Origin: Sneathiella limimaris
GTDB taxonomy: Bacteria; Pseudomonadota; Alphaproteobacteria; Sneathiellales; Sneathiellaceae
Direction: 5' to 3'
Assembly (NCBI RefSeq): GCF_012932565.1
Contig: NZ_JABBYJ010000001.1
Location: 2,604,001-2,668,000, forward strand
Length of the DNA stretch: 64,000 bases
The notes beneath the pieces are model-generated. The model saw nothing but the letters and a program-made list of their open reading frames with translations. It was not told where the DNA came from and searched no databases. How positions within the stretch are numbered: the stretch's first letter is position 1; each line of letters starts with the position of its first letter. Below are positions 16,651 through 24,735 of the stretch, one piece after another. The translations under genes were made by a program, and so were the position numbers.

Positions 16651-17010
16651 ATGTCATTCTTCGATCACTATAATTACTGGATCTTTGTCATCTTGTTTGT
16701 CATCGGTCTTTACACAATTATGAGCCGGACAAACCTGATCAAGAAAATGATCGGCCTCAGCTTGTTCCAGATTGCCGTATTTCTGTTTTACATCACTATG
16801 GGTAAAATCGAAGGAGGTACTGCTCCGATTTTTGTGGATGATCCCAATGCGGTTTATTCCAACCCACTGCCTCACGTCTTGATCCTCACCGCTATTGTTG
16901 TGGGCGTTGCCACAACAGCACTGGGCCTTTCACTGGTTGTTCGGATCAAAGAATCTTTTGGCACTATTGATGAAGAAGAGATTCTCCGCCAGGAGGAAGA
17001 CAGTAAATGA
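16651..17010 (+). CDS. mrpC: Mrp-type Na+/H+ antiporter subunit C (NuoK-like)
   Basis: This 119-residue, three-helix NuoK/MnhC-like protein has the typical core MIGLSLFQIAVFLFYITMG and NPLPHVLILTAIVVGVATTALGL. In complex I relatives, NuoK carries membrane glutamates that link ion channels. It follows the A-B fusion after 3 bp and overlaps the first D subunit by 4 bp. Confidence 0.93.
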   Translation: MSFFDHYNYWIFVILFVIGLYTIMSRTNLIKKMIGLSLFQIAVFLFYITMGKIEGGTAPIFVDDPNAVYSNPLPHVLILTAIVVGVATTALGLSLVVRIKESFGTIDEEEILRQEEDSK

Positions 17011-18506
17011 GTTCCATTATCTCTCAGGCCCCAATTCTTGCCATTATACTGCCGCTCCTGGGGTCTCCCCTTTGTGCGTTATTACGTGGCGGTGTCGTTC
17101 CTTGGGCGTTTACAACTATCTTAAGCGCACTGTCTTTTTGGATCAGCATCGATCTTCTTTTTCTGGTCAATCAATCCGGACCGATTTCATATGAGCTCGG
17201 CGGATGGGCGGCACCTTGGGGTATTGAATATGTCATTGACCCATTGAGTGCTTTTGTCCTGCTCATCATCAGTGGAATTAGCACAGGCGTGCTCATTTAT
17301 GCCCGGGAAAGCATTTGCAAAGAAGTTGCACCAAGCCGACATGGTCTGTTTTTCTCAGCATATCTTTTGTCGTTAGCGGGAATGATGGGCATCACCGCAA
17401 CAGGCGATGCATTTAATATTTTCGTTTTCCTCGAGATCACTTCCCTTTCCTCCTACGTGCTTATTTCCATGGGAGAAAAGAACGATAAACGTGCCCTTAC
17501 CGCGGCATTTCAATACCTGATCTTGGGAACAATTGGTGCGACCTTTATCCTGATCGGTGTTGGTCTGCTGTATCTGATGACGGGAACGCTAAATATCGCG
17601 GATATTGCGAGCCAGTTCGATAGCATTGAAGACACCCGTCCCATTAGGGCTGCTGTTGGCTTCCTGGTCGTCGGAATTGCCATTAAGCTAGCCATGTTTC
17701 CATTCCATAGTTGGCTTCCGAACGCATACTCTTATGCGCCGACGATCATTACTGCATTCTTTGCTGGAACAGCCACCAAAGTTTCTGTCTATCTGCTGAT
17801 CCGGTTTATCTTCACCATGTTCGGTTGGGACTTTGCATTTGGTGACCTGCCCCTGACACAGCTCCTAATTCCGTTTGCTGTTTTGGCGTACCTCAGCATG
17901 TCAGTCGTCGCCATTTTCCAGGATAACCTCAAGCGGCTTCTCGCATTTTCAAGTGTGGCTCAGCTCGGATACATGACGTTAGGCATTGCACTGGCTTCAG
18001 AAACGGGCCTGACCGCTGGTATTCTGCACATCTTCAACCACGCGATTGTCAAGACAGGTCTATTCCTCTCCGTCGGCGCCATGTTCTTTGTTACCGGCAG
18101 TACTTATCTGAAGGATCTTGCCGGCATCGGACAACGAATGCCGTTGACCACCTTTGGATTTGTCCTTGGGGGACTTGCTCTGATCGGCGTACCTTTAACA
18201 CCAGGATTTATAAGCAAATGGTATCTGGTTCAGGCTGTTCTGGAACGAGGCGATATGCTGGGTTATGGCCTTGCTATCACGATGCTCATCTCCTCTTTGT
18301 TTGCCGTGATTTATGTATGGCGCGTTGTGGAGGTAGCTTACTTTAAACCATCCCCTGATAATGCGCCAAAAGGCGAAGCCCCTATGAGCCTGCTAATCCC
18401 CAGCTGGCTCTTTATCGCCGCCATGTTCTATTTTGGTATTGAAACTTCCATGAATGTTGGATTTGCCGAGGCAGCAGCTGCCTTCCTTATGGGAGGAGCG
18501 AACTAA
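17007..18506 (+). CDS. mrpD: Mrp-type antiporter subunit D, first ND5/NuoM-like copy
   Basis: The 499-residue subunit has about 14 membrane helices and belongs to the NuoLMN/MrpD family of proton or sodium channels. Key ion-path residues are visible: Glu143 in FVFLEITSLSSY, Lys227 in AIKLAMFPFHSWLPNAY, Lys258 in TATKVSVY, and His345/Lys349 in IFNHAIVKTGLF. All are intact, so it looks like an active transporting subunit. It is the first of three such genes in the operon. Confidence 0.93.
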   Translation: MSSIISQAPILAIILPLLGSPLCALLRGGVVPWAFTTILSALSFWISIDLLFLVNQSGPISYELGGWAAPWGIEYVIDPLSAFVLLIISGISTGVLIYARESICKEVAPSRHGLFFSAYLLSLAGMMGITATGDAFNIFVFLEITSLSSYVLISMGEKNDKRALTAAFQYLILGTIGATFILIGVGLLYLMTGTLNIADIASQFDSIEDTRPIRAAVGFLVVGIAIKLAMFPFHSWLPNAYSYAPTIITAFFAGTATKVSVYLLIRFIFTMFGWDFAFGDLPLTQLLIPFAVLAYLSMSVVAIFQDNLKRLLAFSSVAQLGYMTLGIALASETGLTAGILHIFNHAIVKTGLFLSVGAMFFVTGSTYLKDLAGIGQRMPLTTFGFVLGGLALIGVPLTPGFISKWYLVQAVLERGDMLGYGLAITMLISSLFAVIYVWRVVEVAYFKPSPDNAPKGEAPMSLLIPSWLFIAAMFYFGIETSMNVGFAEAAAAFLMGGAN

Positions 18507-20011
18507 TGTTTACCCTTGAAACACACCTGATCCTGTCTCTATTCATCCCGTTGATCGGCGGTGTCTTTGTCGCGGCCCTTGGCAGTATGCCAAACTTGCG
18601 TGAGACAGCAACCCTGACAACCGCAGGACTTTTATTCCTGAATGTCATGGTCATTTTGCAGGCTGCACTTGGTGGCATCTATCCAGAAGCTTCATTGATT
18701 TCAACACTTCCGGGTCTGGATATTGCTCTGAAAGTTGAACCTCTTGGGATGATTTTTGCCTGTGTGGCCTCATCCCTGTGGATAATCAATTCCCTTTATT
18801 CCATTGGCTATATGCGTGGGAATAAGGAAAATAAACAAACCCGTTTCTACATTTGCTTCACCATTGCCATTTCCGCCGCTATGGGTATTGCATTTGCGGA
18901 AAATCTGCTGACCCTCTTTATCTTTTATGAGGTACTCAGCTTATCCACTTATCCATTGGTGACCCACAAAGGAAATGATGCTGCCCTTAAAGGGGGCCGG
19001 ATTTATCTCGGTATCCTGCTGGGAACTTCAATCGGGCTTTTCTTGCCAGCCATTATTTGGGTGTGGACAATAACAGGCACCACTTCATTTACTGAAGGCG
19101 GTATTTTGGCCGGAAGTGTCAGTGCCACGGTGACCGGTATTATGCTGTTCCTGTTCATGTATGGTATTGGTAAAGCTGCCTTGATGCCAATCCATCGCTG
19201 GTTACCGTCTGCCATGGTTGCCCCCACACCAGTTAGTGCCCTTTTGCACGCGGTTGCTGTTGTGAAAGCAGGCGTCTTTTCAGTTCTCAAAGTCGTTGTC
19301 TATATTTTCGGAATTGATTTTCTCGCACAAACCGGTGCTTCTGAATGGCTGACATGGGTGGCTTCCTTCACACTGATAGCTGCCTCAGTCGTAGCAATGA
19401 CCAAAGACAACCTGAAAGCCCGACTTGCCTATTCCACGATTAGTCAGTTGGCTTATATCGTTCTTGCCGCTTCACTTGTAACGCCACTAGCGATCGCTGG
19501 CGGCGCGCTTCAAATCGTGATGCATGCCTTTGGTAAGATCACCCTCTTCTTCTGTGCAGGTGCGATTTACACTGCGACGAAGAAAACTGAAATTTCAGAT
19601 ATGCGGGGTTTGGGCCGGCTAATGCCATTTACATTTGGCGCGTTTCTGATCGGCGCTCTCAGCATCATCGGGATTCCTCCGCTTGGTGGAAGCTGGGCAA
19701 AATTTTACATTATGTTTGGTGCCGTAGAGGCAGATCAGCTCTTTGTGCTGATTGTTCTTCTAGTCAGTTCACTTCTAAATATTGGCTATCTGATGCCGAT
19801 TGTTATTAGAGGCTTCTTCTTTGCCCCGCTCGGTAAGTCGGATGAAGTAAAACCTGTCGGGTCTGAAAAGAGCTTCATTGACTGGAGCGCACTAAAAGAA
19901 GCTCCTGTGCTTTGTGTATTGCCACCTGTCCTGACGGCAATCGGCTGTATTATTCTTTTCTTCGCAGTTGATCCCATTTACCAGCTGTTGCTTCCAGCAA
20001 TCGGGAATTAG
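18506..20011 (+). CDS. Mrp-type antiporter subunit D, second ND5/NuoM-like copy
   Basis: This 501-residue homologue of the previous subunit keeps Glu142 (FYEVLSLSTYP), the Lys of GIGKAALMPIHRWLPSA, the Lys of HAVAVVKAGVF and the Lys of MHAFGKITLFF. It overlaps the previous gene by one base. Sequence divergence from the first copy is large, so it is an old paralogue and not a recent tandem duplication. Either it replaces the missing NuoL-like half of MrpA or it gives an additional ion channel. Confidence 0.92.
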   Translation: MFTLETHLILSLFIPLIGGVFVAALGSMPNLRETATLTTAGLLFLNVMVILQAALGGIYPEASLISTLPGLDIALKVEPLGMIFACVASSLWIINSLYSIGYMRGNKENKQTRFYICFTIAISAAMGIAFAENLLTLFIFYEVLSLSTYPLVTHKGNDAALKGGRIYLGILLGTSIGLFLPAIIWVWTITGTTSFTEGGILAGSVSATVTGIMLFLFMYGIGKAALMPIHRWLPSAMVAPTPVSALLHAVAVVKAGVFSVLKVVVYIFGIDFLAQTGASEWLTWVASFTLIAASVVAMTKDNLKARLAYSTISQLAYIVLAASLVTPLAIAGGALQIVMHAFGKITLFFCAGAIYTATKKTEISDMRGLGRLMPFTFGAFLIGALSIIGIPPLGGSWAKFYIMFGAVEADQLFVLIVLLVSSLLNIGYLMPIVIRGFFFAPLGKSDEVKPVGSEKSFIDWSALKEAPVLCVLPPVLTAIGCIILFFAVDPIYQLLLPAIGN

Positions 20012-20021
20012 AGGGTTCGGT

Positions 20022-20291
20022 ATGTCATCAGAAAATTCAAACCAAAGCTGGCTCGAAAAACCAAACATGAAAAATCGCCTTTATTGGGGACTGGTCGTCG
20101 TTGCAATTCTGGTTGCCCTTCCTGATCTCTTATCGCTTTTTCATATCGTCTATGAAATGCACCCCTACACGGAGATCGAAAAGATTCCTGCTTTTTATGG
20201 TCTTTATGGCCTGATTGCATTTTTGACCCTGATTGCAGTTGCGAAAGCTGTTCAGAAATTGGTCGCTGCCAAGGAGGACTATTATGATTGA
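20022..20291 (+). CDS. Small two-helix membrane protein of the antiporter operon
   Basis: I do not recognise this 89-residue protein. It has two hydrophobic segments (about 20-38 and 52-70), a polar N-terminus and a charged C-terminus. The ATG at 20022 lies 10 bp past the stop of the second D gene. Its end overlaps the third D gene by 8 bp, and the GGAGG for that gene lies inside it. Its position between two ND5-like genes argues for a role in assembly or packing of the third subunit. That is inference from context. Confidence 0.75.
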   Translation: MSSENSNQSWLEKPNMKNRLYWGLVVVAILVALPDLLSLFHIVYEMHPYTEIEKIPAFYGLYGLIAFLTLIAVAKAVQKLVAAKEDYYD

Positions 20292-21975
20292 TGGCTTGAA
20301 CCCTGGCCTGATCCTGATCCTTGGTGCCCTGATCGTTCCTTTTACCAGCAGCTTTATTCGAAGTGGCTTGCTATTGGGATTACCTATTCTTGCCTTTGCC
20401 CAACTGATGTCTCTGGGACTTGGAAGCTGGGGCGAGGTTGAGATGATGGGCATGACGCTCACATTAACTAAAATCGATGCTTTTTCGCGGGTGTTTGGGC
20501 TGATCTTTCTACTAGCAGCATTCGCAGGTCTTCTTTATGCACTGCATGTCAGAGATACAATTCAACAGGTTGCTACCCTCATCTATGCGGGTGCCTCAAT
20601 TGCCGCAGTTTTCTCAGGTGATTTAATTAGCCTGTTTTCCTATTGGGAATTGACTGCCATTTCGTCTGTCTTCCTGATTTTCGCAAGCAGAACAGAACGC
20701 TCTTATCGCGCCGGTATCCGCTACCTAATCATTCAAGTGACCAGCGGTGTAATTCTGTTGGGCGGGATCATCCTCTATGTAAATCAGTCAGGTTCAGTTG
20801 CCTTTACTGCCATGCAGTTGGACAATTTAGCTGCCTGGTTGTTCCTGATCGCATTCGGGATTAAGGCTGCCTTCCCGCTTCTGCATAACTGGGTGCAGGA
20901 CGCCTATCCGGAAGCAACGGTTAGCGGAACTGTTATCCTTTCTGCCTTCACAACTAAACTGGCAATATATGCTCTGGCCCGTGCCTTTGCAGGAGAAGAC
21001 CTTCTTCTCTGGATCGGGGCAATCATGGTGATTTTCCCAATCATCCACGCCACGCTTGAAAATGATCTTCGCCGGACCATGGCCTATTCACTAAACAGTC
21101 AACAGGGCTTTATGGTTATCGCCATTGGGATTGGCAGTGAGTTGGCACTTAATGGCGTTGCTGCCCACGCGGTGATCAGTATCCTCTATACCTGCCTGAT
21201 CTTCATGGCGACAGGTGCCGTTCTCTATCGCGCTGGTACTGCAAAAATAACAGAACTCGGTGCTGTATATAAATCCATGCCGGTGACCACATTTTTTGTC
21301 ATTATTGGATCACTCACCATCATTGCTTTTCCACTCACAGGGGCCTTCGCAACTAAAAGCCTGATCCTTTCCGCTGCGCTGGATGAAAAAATGGTAATCC
21401 TGTGGCTGGTGATGTTATTCGGTGCTGTAGCTGTGATCGACAATGTGGGCCTAAAAATTCCAGCACTCGGTTTCTTTGGCAAAGATAATGGAACAGAACT
21501 CAAAGAAGCGCCCAAGCATATGCTGATTGCGATGGCGATCCTCGCGGCCTCAGCAATCGCTATTGGGATTGCGCCGTCCAGCTTCTTTTCGCTTCTGCCG
21601 TATGAAATGGATTATCACGTTTATACGGCCAGCCATGTTGTTACCCAGCTGCAACTCATTGCCTTTACGGCTCTTGGCTTTGCAGCGGCTATCCGCTTTG
21701 GTGTTTATCCAAAGGTAACAGAGGGGATCAATCTGGATTTCGACTGGGTCTATCGCAGATTACTCAAACGTATTTGTCTTGCGGTTGGAAGTTGGATTGG
21801 CCAGGTTTGGTCTGGATTACTTTCCTGGCTGCAATCCGTTATTCGATACATTATTGAAAGAGCGACACAAACACATGGGCTTGGCGGTGCCATGTCACGG
21901 ACAATGGCATCCAGCACTGCTGTCTTTTTAATTCTGTTGATCCTCAGTGTTTTCACAATTGTTTTCTATAACTGA
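20284..21975 (+). CDS. Third ND5/NuoL-like antiporter subunit, divergent
   Basis: The ATG at 20284, 6 bp after AAGGAGG, gives 563 residues with about 14-16 helices. Glu122 (SYWELTAISS), Lys194 (FGIKAAFPLLHNW) and Lys225 (TTKLAIYA) of the ion path are present. The helix that carries the NHA-x-x-K motif in the first two copies reads SILYTCLIFMATGAVL here, without His or Lys. A ~60-residue amphipathic segment (about 480-545) and a last helix extend the C-terminus, like the lateral helix of NuoL/MrpA. It may be a modified pump or a structural subunit. Confidence 0.88.
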   Translation: MIDGLNPGLILILGALIVPFTSSFIRSGLLLGLPILAFAQLMSLGLGSWGEVEMMGMTLTLTKIDAFSRVFGLIFLLAAFAGLLYALHVRDTIQQVATLIYAGASIAAVFSGDLISLFSYWELTAISSVFLIFASRTERSYRAGIRYLIIQVTSGVILLGGIILYVNQSGSVAFTAMQLDNLAAWLFLIAFGIKAAFPLLHNWVQDAYPEATVSGTVILSAFTTKLAIYALARAFAGEDLLLWIGAIMVIFPIIHATLENDLRRTMAYSLNSQQGFMVIAIGIGSELALNGVAAHAVISILYTCLIFMATGAVLYRAGTAKITELGAVYKSMPVTTFFVIIGSLTIIAFPLTGAFATKSLILSAALDEKMVILWLVMLFGAVAVIDNVGLKIPALGFFGKDNGTELKEAPKHMLIAMAILAASAIAIGIAPSSFFSLLPYEMDYHVYTASHVVTQLQLIAFTALGFAAAIRFGVYPKVTEGINLDFDWVYRRLLKRICLAVGSWIGQVWSGLLSWLQSVIRYIIERATQTHGLGGAMSRTMASSTAVFLILLILSVFTIVFYN

Positions 21976-21979
21976 GACT

Positions 21980-22849
21980 ATGACCAAAATAGCGCTCTCT
22001 TTAATCGTACTGATGGGATCTCTTCTAGTCGGGTGCACGGCACCTGATCCTTATCCGAGTGCAAGTGTGTTTGATACTGTCAACAGTACTCAGTTGGCAA
22101 AAAATATCAGCTCGGCTGAGTATGTCATGATTGGTGAAAAGCACGATAATCCTGCACATCATAAAATCCAGGCTGAACTTCTACAAACATTTCTGAAGCC
22201 AGGAGATCTGGTCGTTTTTGAAATGATCAACGAACTCCAGCAGCCAGTGATTGATCAATTTTTGGCAAACAAAATTGCGTATGAAGATCTAGCCACTGAA
22301 TTAAACTGGAGCGAAGGCGGCTGGCCAGGTTGGGAATATTATGGCCCCCTTTTTAAAGTCAGCAAGGACGCCGGTGCACAAATCCTATATGGAAGTTTCC
22401 CCCGCCAAAAGCTGATGAAACAAGGCATGCTGAAAATCGCGCGCCCTAAGGTTCTCAGCGATGAACAAATGGCGGAACTGGATCAGGAAATCAGGTATTC
22501 CCATTGCAAAATGCTACCAGAGAATATGGTCCGCCCCATGAGTAATCTACAAGTCATCAAAGATGATCTGATGGCCACACAACTCCGCCAGAAAAAAGAT
22601 GGCGCTCAGGCTTTTCTAATCGCAGGAAATGGTCATACTCGGATGGACCGGGGCGTTCCTCTGCATCTCCAGAAAAAAGGAGAAGACAACATCTTTGTGC
22701 TTGGCCTTATTGAAGAAGAAGCTGAGCCTGCTGAATGGGAGCTGTTTACAACATACAATGCTATCTGGATTACAGAGGGCATTGGAAAAACCCATGAAGA
22801 CTACTGTAAAGGGTTGAAGAAGCGGTTCTCTTCACACAAGAAAAACTGA
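21980..22849 (+). CDS. ChaN-family heme/iron-associated lipoprotein
   Basis: The 289-residue protein starts with a lipoprotein signal peptide ending in LLVGC (Cys near 17). The ChaN core follows: YVMIGEKHDNPAHH near the N-terminus, VVFEMI, and AFLIAGNGHTRMDRGVP near the C-terminus. ChaN-like lipoproteins bind heme and are linked to iron regulation. The start is only 4 bp past the last antiporter gene, so it could be read through from that operon. I place the ATG at 21980 because the lipobox then sits at normal distance. Confidence 0.85.
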   Translation: MTKIALSLIVLMGSLLVGCTAPDPYPSASVFDTVNSTQLAKNISSAEYVMIGEKHDNPAHHKIQAELLQTFLKPGDLVVFEMINELQQPVIDQFLANKIAYEDLATELNWSEGGWPGWEYYGPLFKVSKDAGAQILYGSFPRQKLMKQGMLKIARPKVLSDEQMAELDQEIRYSHCKMLPENMVRPMSNLQVIKDDLMATQLRQKKDGAQAFLIAGNGHTRMDRGVPLHLQKKGEDNIFVLGLIEEEAEPAEWELFTTYNAIWITEGIGKTHEDYCKGLKKRFSSHKKN

Positions 22850-22857
22850 ACTTTCTC

Positions 22858-23466
22858 TTATTTCTTGAGATCTTTAGACCGCATCCGCTTCTTTGGAACC
22901 CAACGCGTTACTGAACGACCATCTGCGGTGAAGCGAACTTCCTGAGAGGCAGGCGGCGCTGCTTCCAGATTTGAATGATCCACATTGTAAGGCGATCCAT
23001 CCGGAAATGTACTCACCTGAGACATCCCTAGAAGTGCTTTCAACCCTCCAGGATAGGCAGAGACCATATCCTCAATCAGAATTTCTGAATTCCGGCCTTT
23101 CTGGCGGGCGGTCTTAATAGCCACATCATTGTTCAGAATATCACTGAGCATTTCATCGGTCATTCCGGAATAGCTTTCCCATACTCCACCGAGGACTTCC
23201 TCAACAGCGGGTGACGGATCAACCGCACCATCAACAGCTATACCTTGTTCAAGGGCAATAAAAAGATCAGGTTCAATAGGCCCTACGTCAGTCGCAAGAA
23301 ATGTCGCAGGTATCAACTTGGCCTTTTTATTTTCAGCCGCAAAGACAGCCTGGGACAGGTAAAGGAGCTTCATCAACACAGACGGTGAAAGGTCTATCTC
23401 TGTCTGCTCCGCCTGGCTCTGTAGCCAGGAAACCACGTCAAAAGTTGATCGAATTGCCGGACGCAT
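22858..23466 (-). CDS. Panacea/SocA-like (DUF4065-related) domain protein
   Basis: The first ~75 residues match the Panacea antitoxin/SocA fold: a helix with VVSWLQSQ, SPSVLMKLLYLSQAVFAAE, then ATDVGPIEPDLFIALEQG. SocA is a proteolytic adaptor in Caulobacter, and Panacea domains neutralise many unrelated toxins. Residues about 80-150 are helical, and the C-terminal ~55 residues are basic and probably extended (ending SVTRWVPKKRMRSKDLKK). No toxin gene is adjacent on either side, so this may be a housekeeping version of the domain. It converges with the ChaN-like gene. Confidence 0.6.
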   Translation of the reverse strand: MRPAIRSTFDVVSWLQSQAEQTEIDLSPSVLMKLLYLSQAVFAAENKKAKLIPATFLATDVGPIEPDLFIALEQGIAVDGAVDPSPAVEEVLGGVWESYSGMTDEMLSDILNNDVAIKTARQKGRNSEILIEDMVSAYPGGLKALLGMSQVSTFPDGSPYNVDHSNLEAAPPASQEVRFTADGRSVTRWVPKKRMRSKDLKK

Positions 23467-23852
23467 ACTGTCCCCCTAATCAAATAGATACAGCTTAAAA
23501 TAAACAGTAATGGTTAATCAGGCATTAACCAACCCTCTTCCCAGTTTGCATCCAGATATTGCAATTTTTGAACCTACGGTTTTTGGGTTTCATGTTGTCC
23601 AATTCAGTCACTTCCAAATTCAATATCTATAACGCTTGCAGCGATGACGTATCTTCCGCTAGATTTAGGTTAATAAAGAACACAAATGATTGAGGTATCC
23701 AGAGCCTTAAAATTCATATTTCTTTGACTTGACCAGATGGTCAAACAAGTCAAAACTGTAAATAACGAAATTCGCATTTTCGATATCGTTGAGAGTATGC
23801 GTAATAAATCCAGTCAACCAAGACTGGTATGTCTGACTAGGGAGGATAATCA
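23467..23852. other. Intergenic region upstream of the coxS remnant
   Basis: This 386-bp AT-rich region separates two divergent genes and holds no supported gene. The outstanding element is the nested palindrome at 23723-23754, listed separately. The rest shows no other strong repeat or RNA fold that I can see. Confidence 0.5.
23723..23754. promoter_or_regulatory. Nested palindromic operator upstream of coxS
   Basis: An inner palindrome TTGACCA-GA-TGGTCAA (23729-23744) is nested in an outer perfect repeat TTTGACTTG/CAAGTCAAA (23723-23731 and 23746-23754). It lies about 100 bp before coxS. Shape and spacing fit a TetR- or GntR-type regulator site, but no such regulator gene is next to it. Confidence 0.5.
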
Positions 23853-24236
23853 ATGACATCCGTTTCAATGACGGTTAACGGGAATAAAGTGACAGCAGAT
23901 GTTGAACCAAACACGCTGCTTGTTCAGTTTCTCCGTGAACACTTACGACTAACAGGTACTCATGTTGGCTGTGATACAAGCCAATGCGGCGCCTGCACCA
24001 TTCATGTGAATGGCGACAGTGTAAAATCCTGCACCATGCTGGCCGTTCAGGCAGATGGCGCGGATGTTACGACAATTGAAGGACTTGCAAATGGCGATGA
24101 TCTTCATCCCATGCAAACAGCCTTTAAAGAAAATCATGGTCTACAGTGCGGTTTTTGTACACCTGGCATGATAATGAGTGGGCCACACCCTGCTATGGAA
24201 GGGGAAGTCAAATATCTTCCCCTTCCTTTTTTATGA
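23853..24236 (+). pseudogene. Truncated molybdenum hydroxylase [2Fe-2S] small subunit (CoxS-like)
   Basis: The first ~109 residues are a normal CoxS/xanthine-dehydrogenase-type iron-sulfur subunit: Cys40, Cys45, Cys48 and Cys60 form the plant-ferredoxin-like cluster. The second cluster begins at [12 protein letters not shown] (Cys99, Cys102). The family then continues for about 40-50 residues with a CRC motif, which is absent here. The frame switches to unrelated residues and ends after 127 residues inside a terminator hairpin. No large or medium subunit gene follows. A strong GGGAGGA site shows it may still be translated. I read it as a deletion remnant. Confidence 0.75.
24197..24232 (+). 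terminator. Strong Rho-independent terminator overlapping the coxS end
   Basis: GGAAGGGGAAG (24197-24207) pairs perfectly with CTTCCCCTTCC (24216-24226) and is followed by six T. It overlaps the last codons of the truncated coxS frame, so it probably ended the original operon. Confidence 0.92.
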
Positions 24237-24264
24237 ATTCCTGTACAAGTGAACAGTACCCTTA

Positions 24265-24293
24265 TTGTGGTCGAAATAACGATCTTGTATGCT
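24265..24293 (+). promoter_or_regulatory. Sigma70-type promoter of xdhC
   Basis: TTGTGG (24265-24270) and TATGCT (24288-24293) are separated by 17 bp and stand about 19 bp before the xdhC ATG. They lie after the coxS terminator, so xdhC is transcribed independently of it. Very short leader expected. Confidence 0.6.
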
Positions 24294-24311
24294 CGGCTCT
24301 AGTTTTGCCGC

Positions 24312-24650
24312 ATGACAACAGACCTTGATATTGCAGCTAAAGATGACGTCATTGCGCACGCTCTGGAGTGGCAGAACAGTGGCCGAAAAGTAGCCCTCGC
24401 AACTGTTATCCAAACATGGGGCTCTGCCCCTCGCCCCATGGGAAGCCAACTTGCTATTGATGAAAAAGGTAACATGGTAGGCTCCGTCAGTGGGGGCTGT
24501 GTTGAGGGCGCTGTGGTGCAAGAAGCGATTGAGTTGATGCAATCCGGTGGATTTAAAACGCTTGAGTTTGGGGTAACCGATGATGAAGCCTGGGAGGTTG
24601 GCCTTGCCTGCGGCGGGCGGATCCGGATTTTCGTGGAAAGCATGACCTGA
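24312..24650 (+). CDS. XdhC/CoxI-family molybdenum-cofactor insertion protein (short form)
   Basis: The 112-residue protein is the N-terminal XdhC_CoxI domain: VIQTWGSAPRPMGSQLAID, then GSVSGGCVEGAVV (about 54-66), then GLACGGRIRIFVE. XdhC-type proteins bind sulfurated Moco and deliver it to molybdenum hydroxylases. Short single-domain forms of this size occur in alphaproteobacterial cox loci, normally followed by a second, longer XdhC gene. That second gene is absent here. It has its own promoter and a weak ribosome site. Confidence 0.85.
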   Translation: MTTDLDIAAKDDVIAHALEWQNSGRKVALATVIQTWGSAPRPMGSQLAIDEKGNMVGSVSGGCVEGAVVQEAIELMQSGGFKTLEFGVTDDEAWEVGLACGGRIRIFVESMT

Positions 24651-24735
24651 GGCGGAACATGGAGCCATTCTCGCCCATGCCGTTGATGCTGGCCCTCTTG
24701 GCCTGATCAAAAAAGGTACTTTTCTGACCAGCGAC

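Noticed and set aside
14404-21975. Possible respiratory complex I operon
   Set aside because: ND5- and NuoK-like genes are present, but no NADH- or quinone-binding subunits are present, and E, F and G subunits are specific to antiporters.
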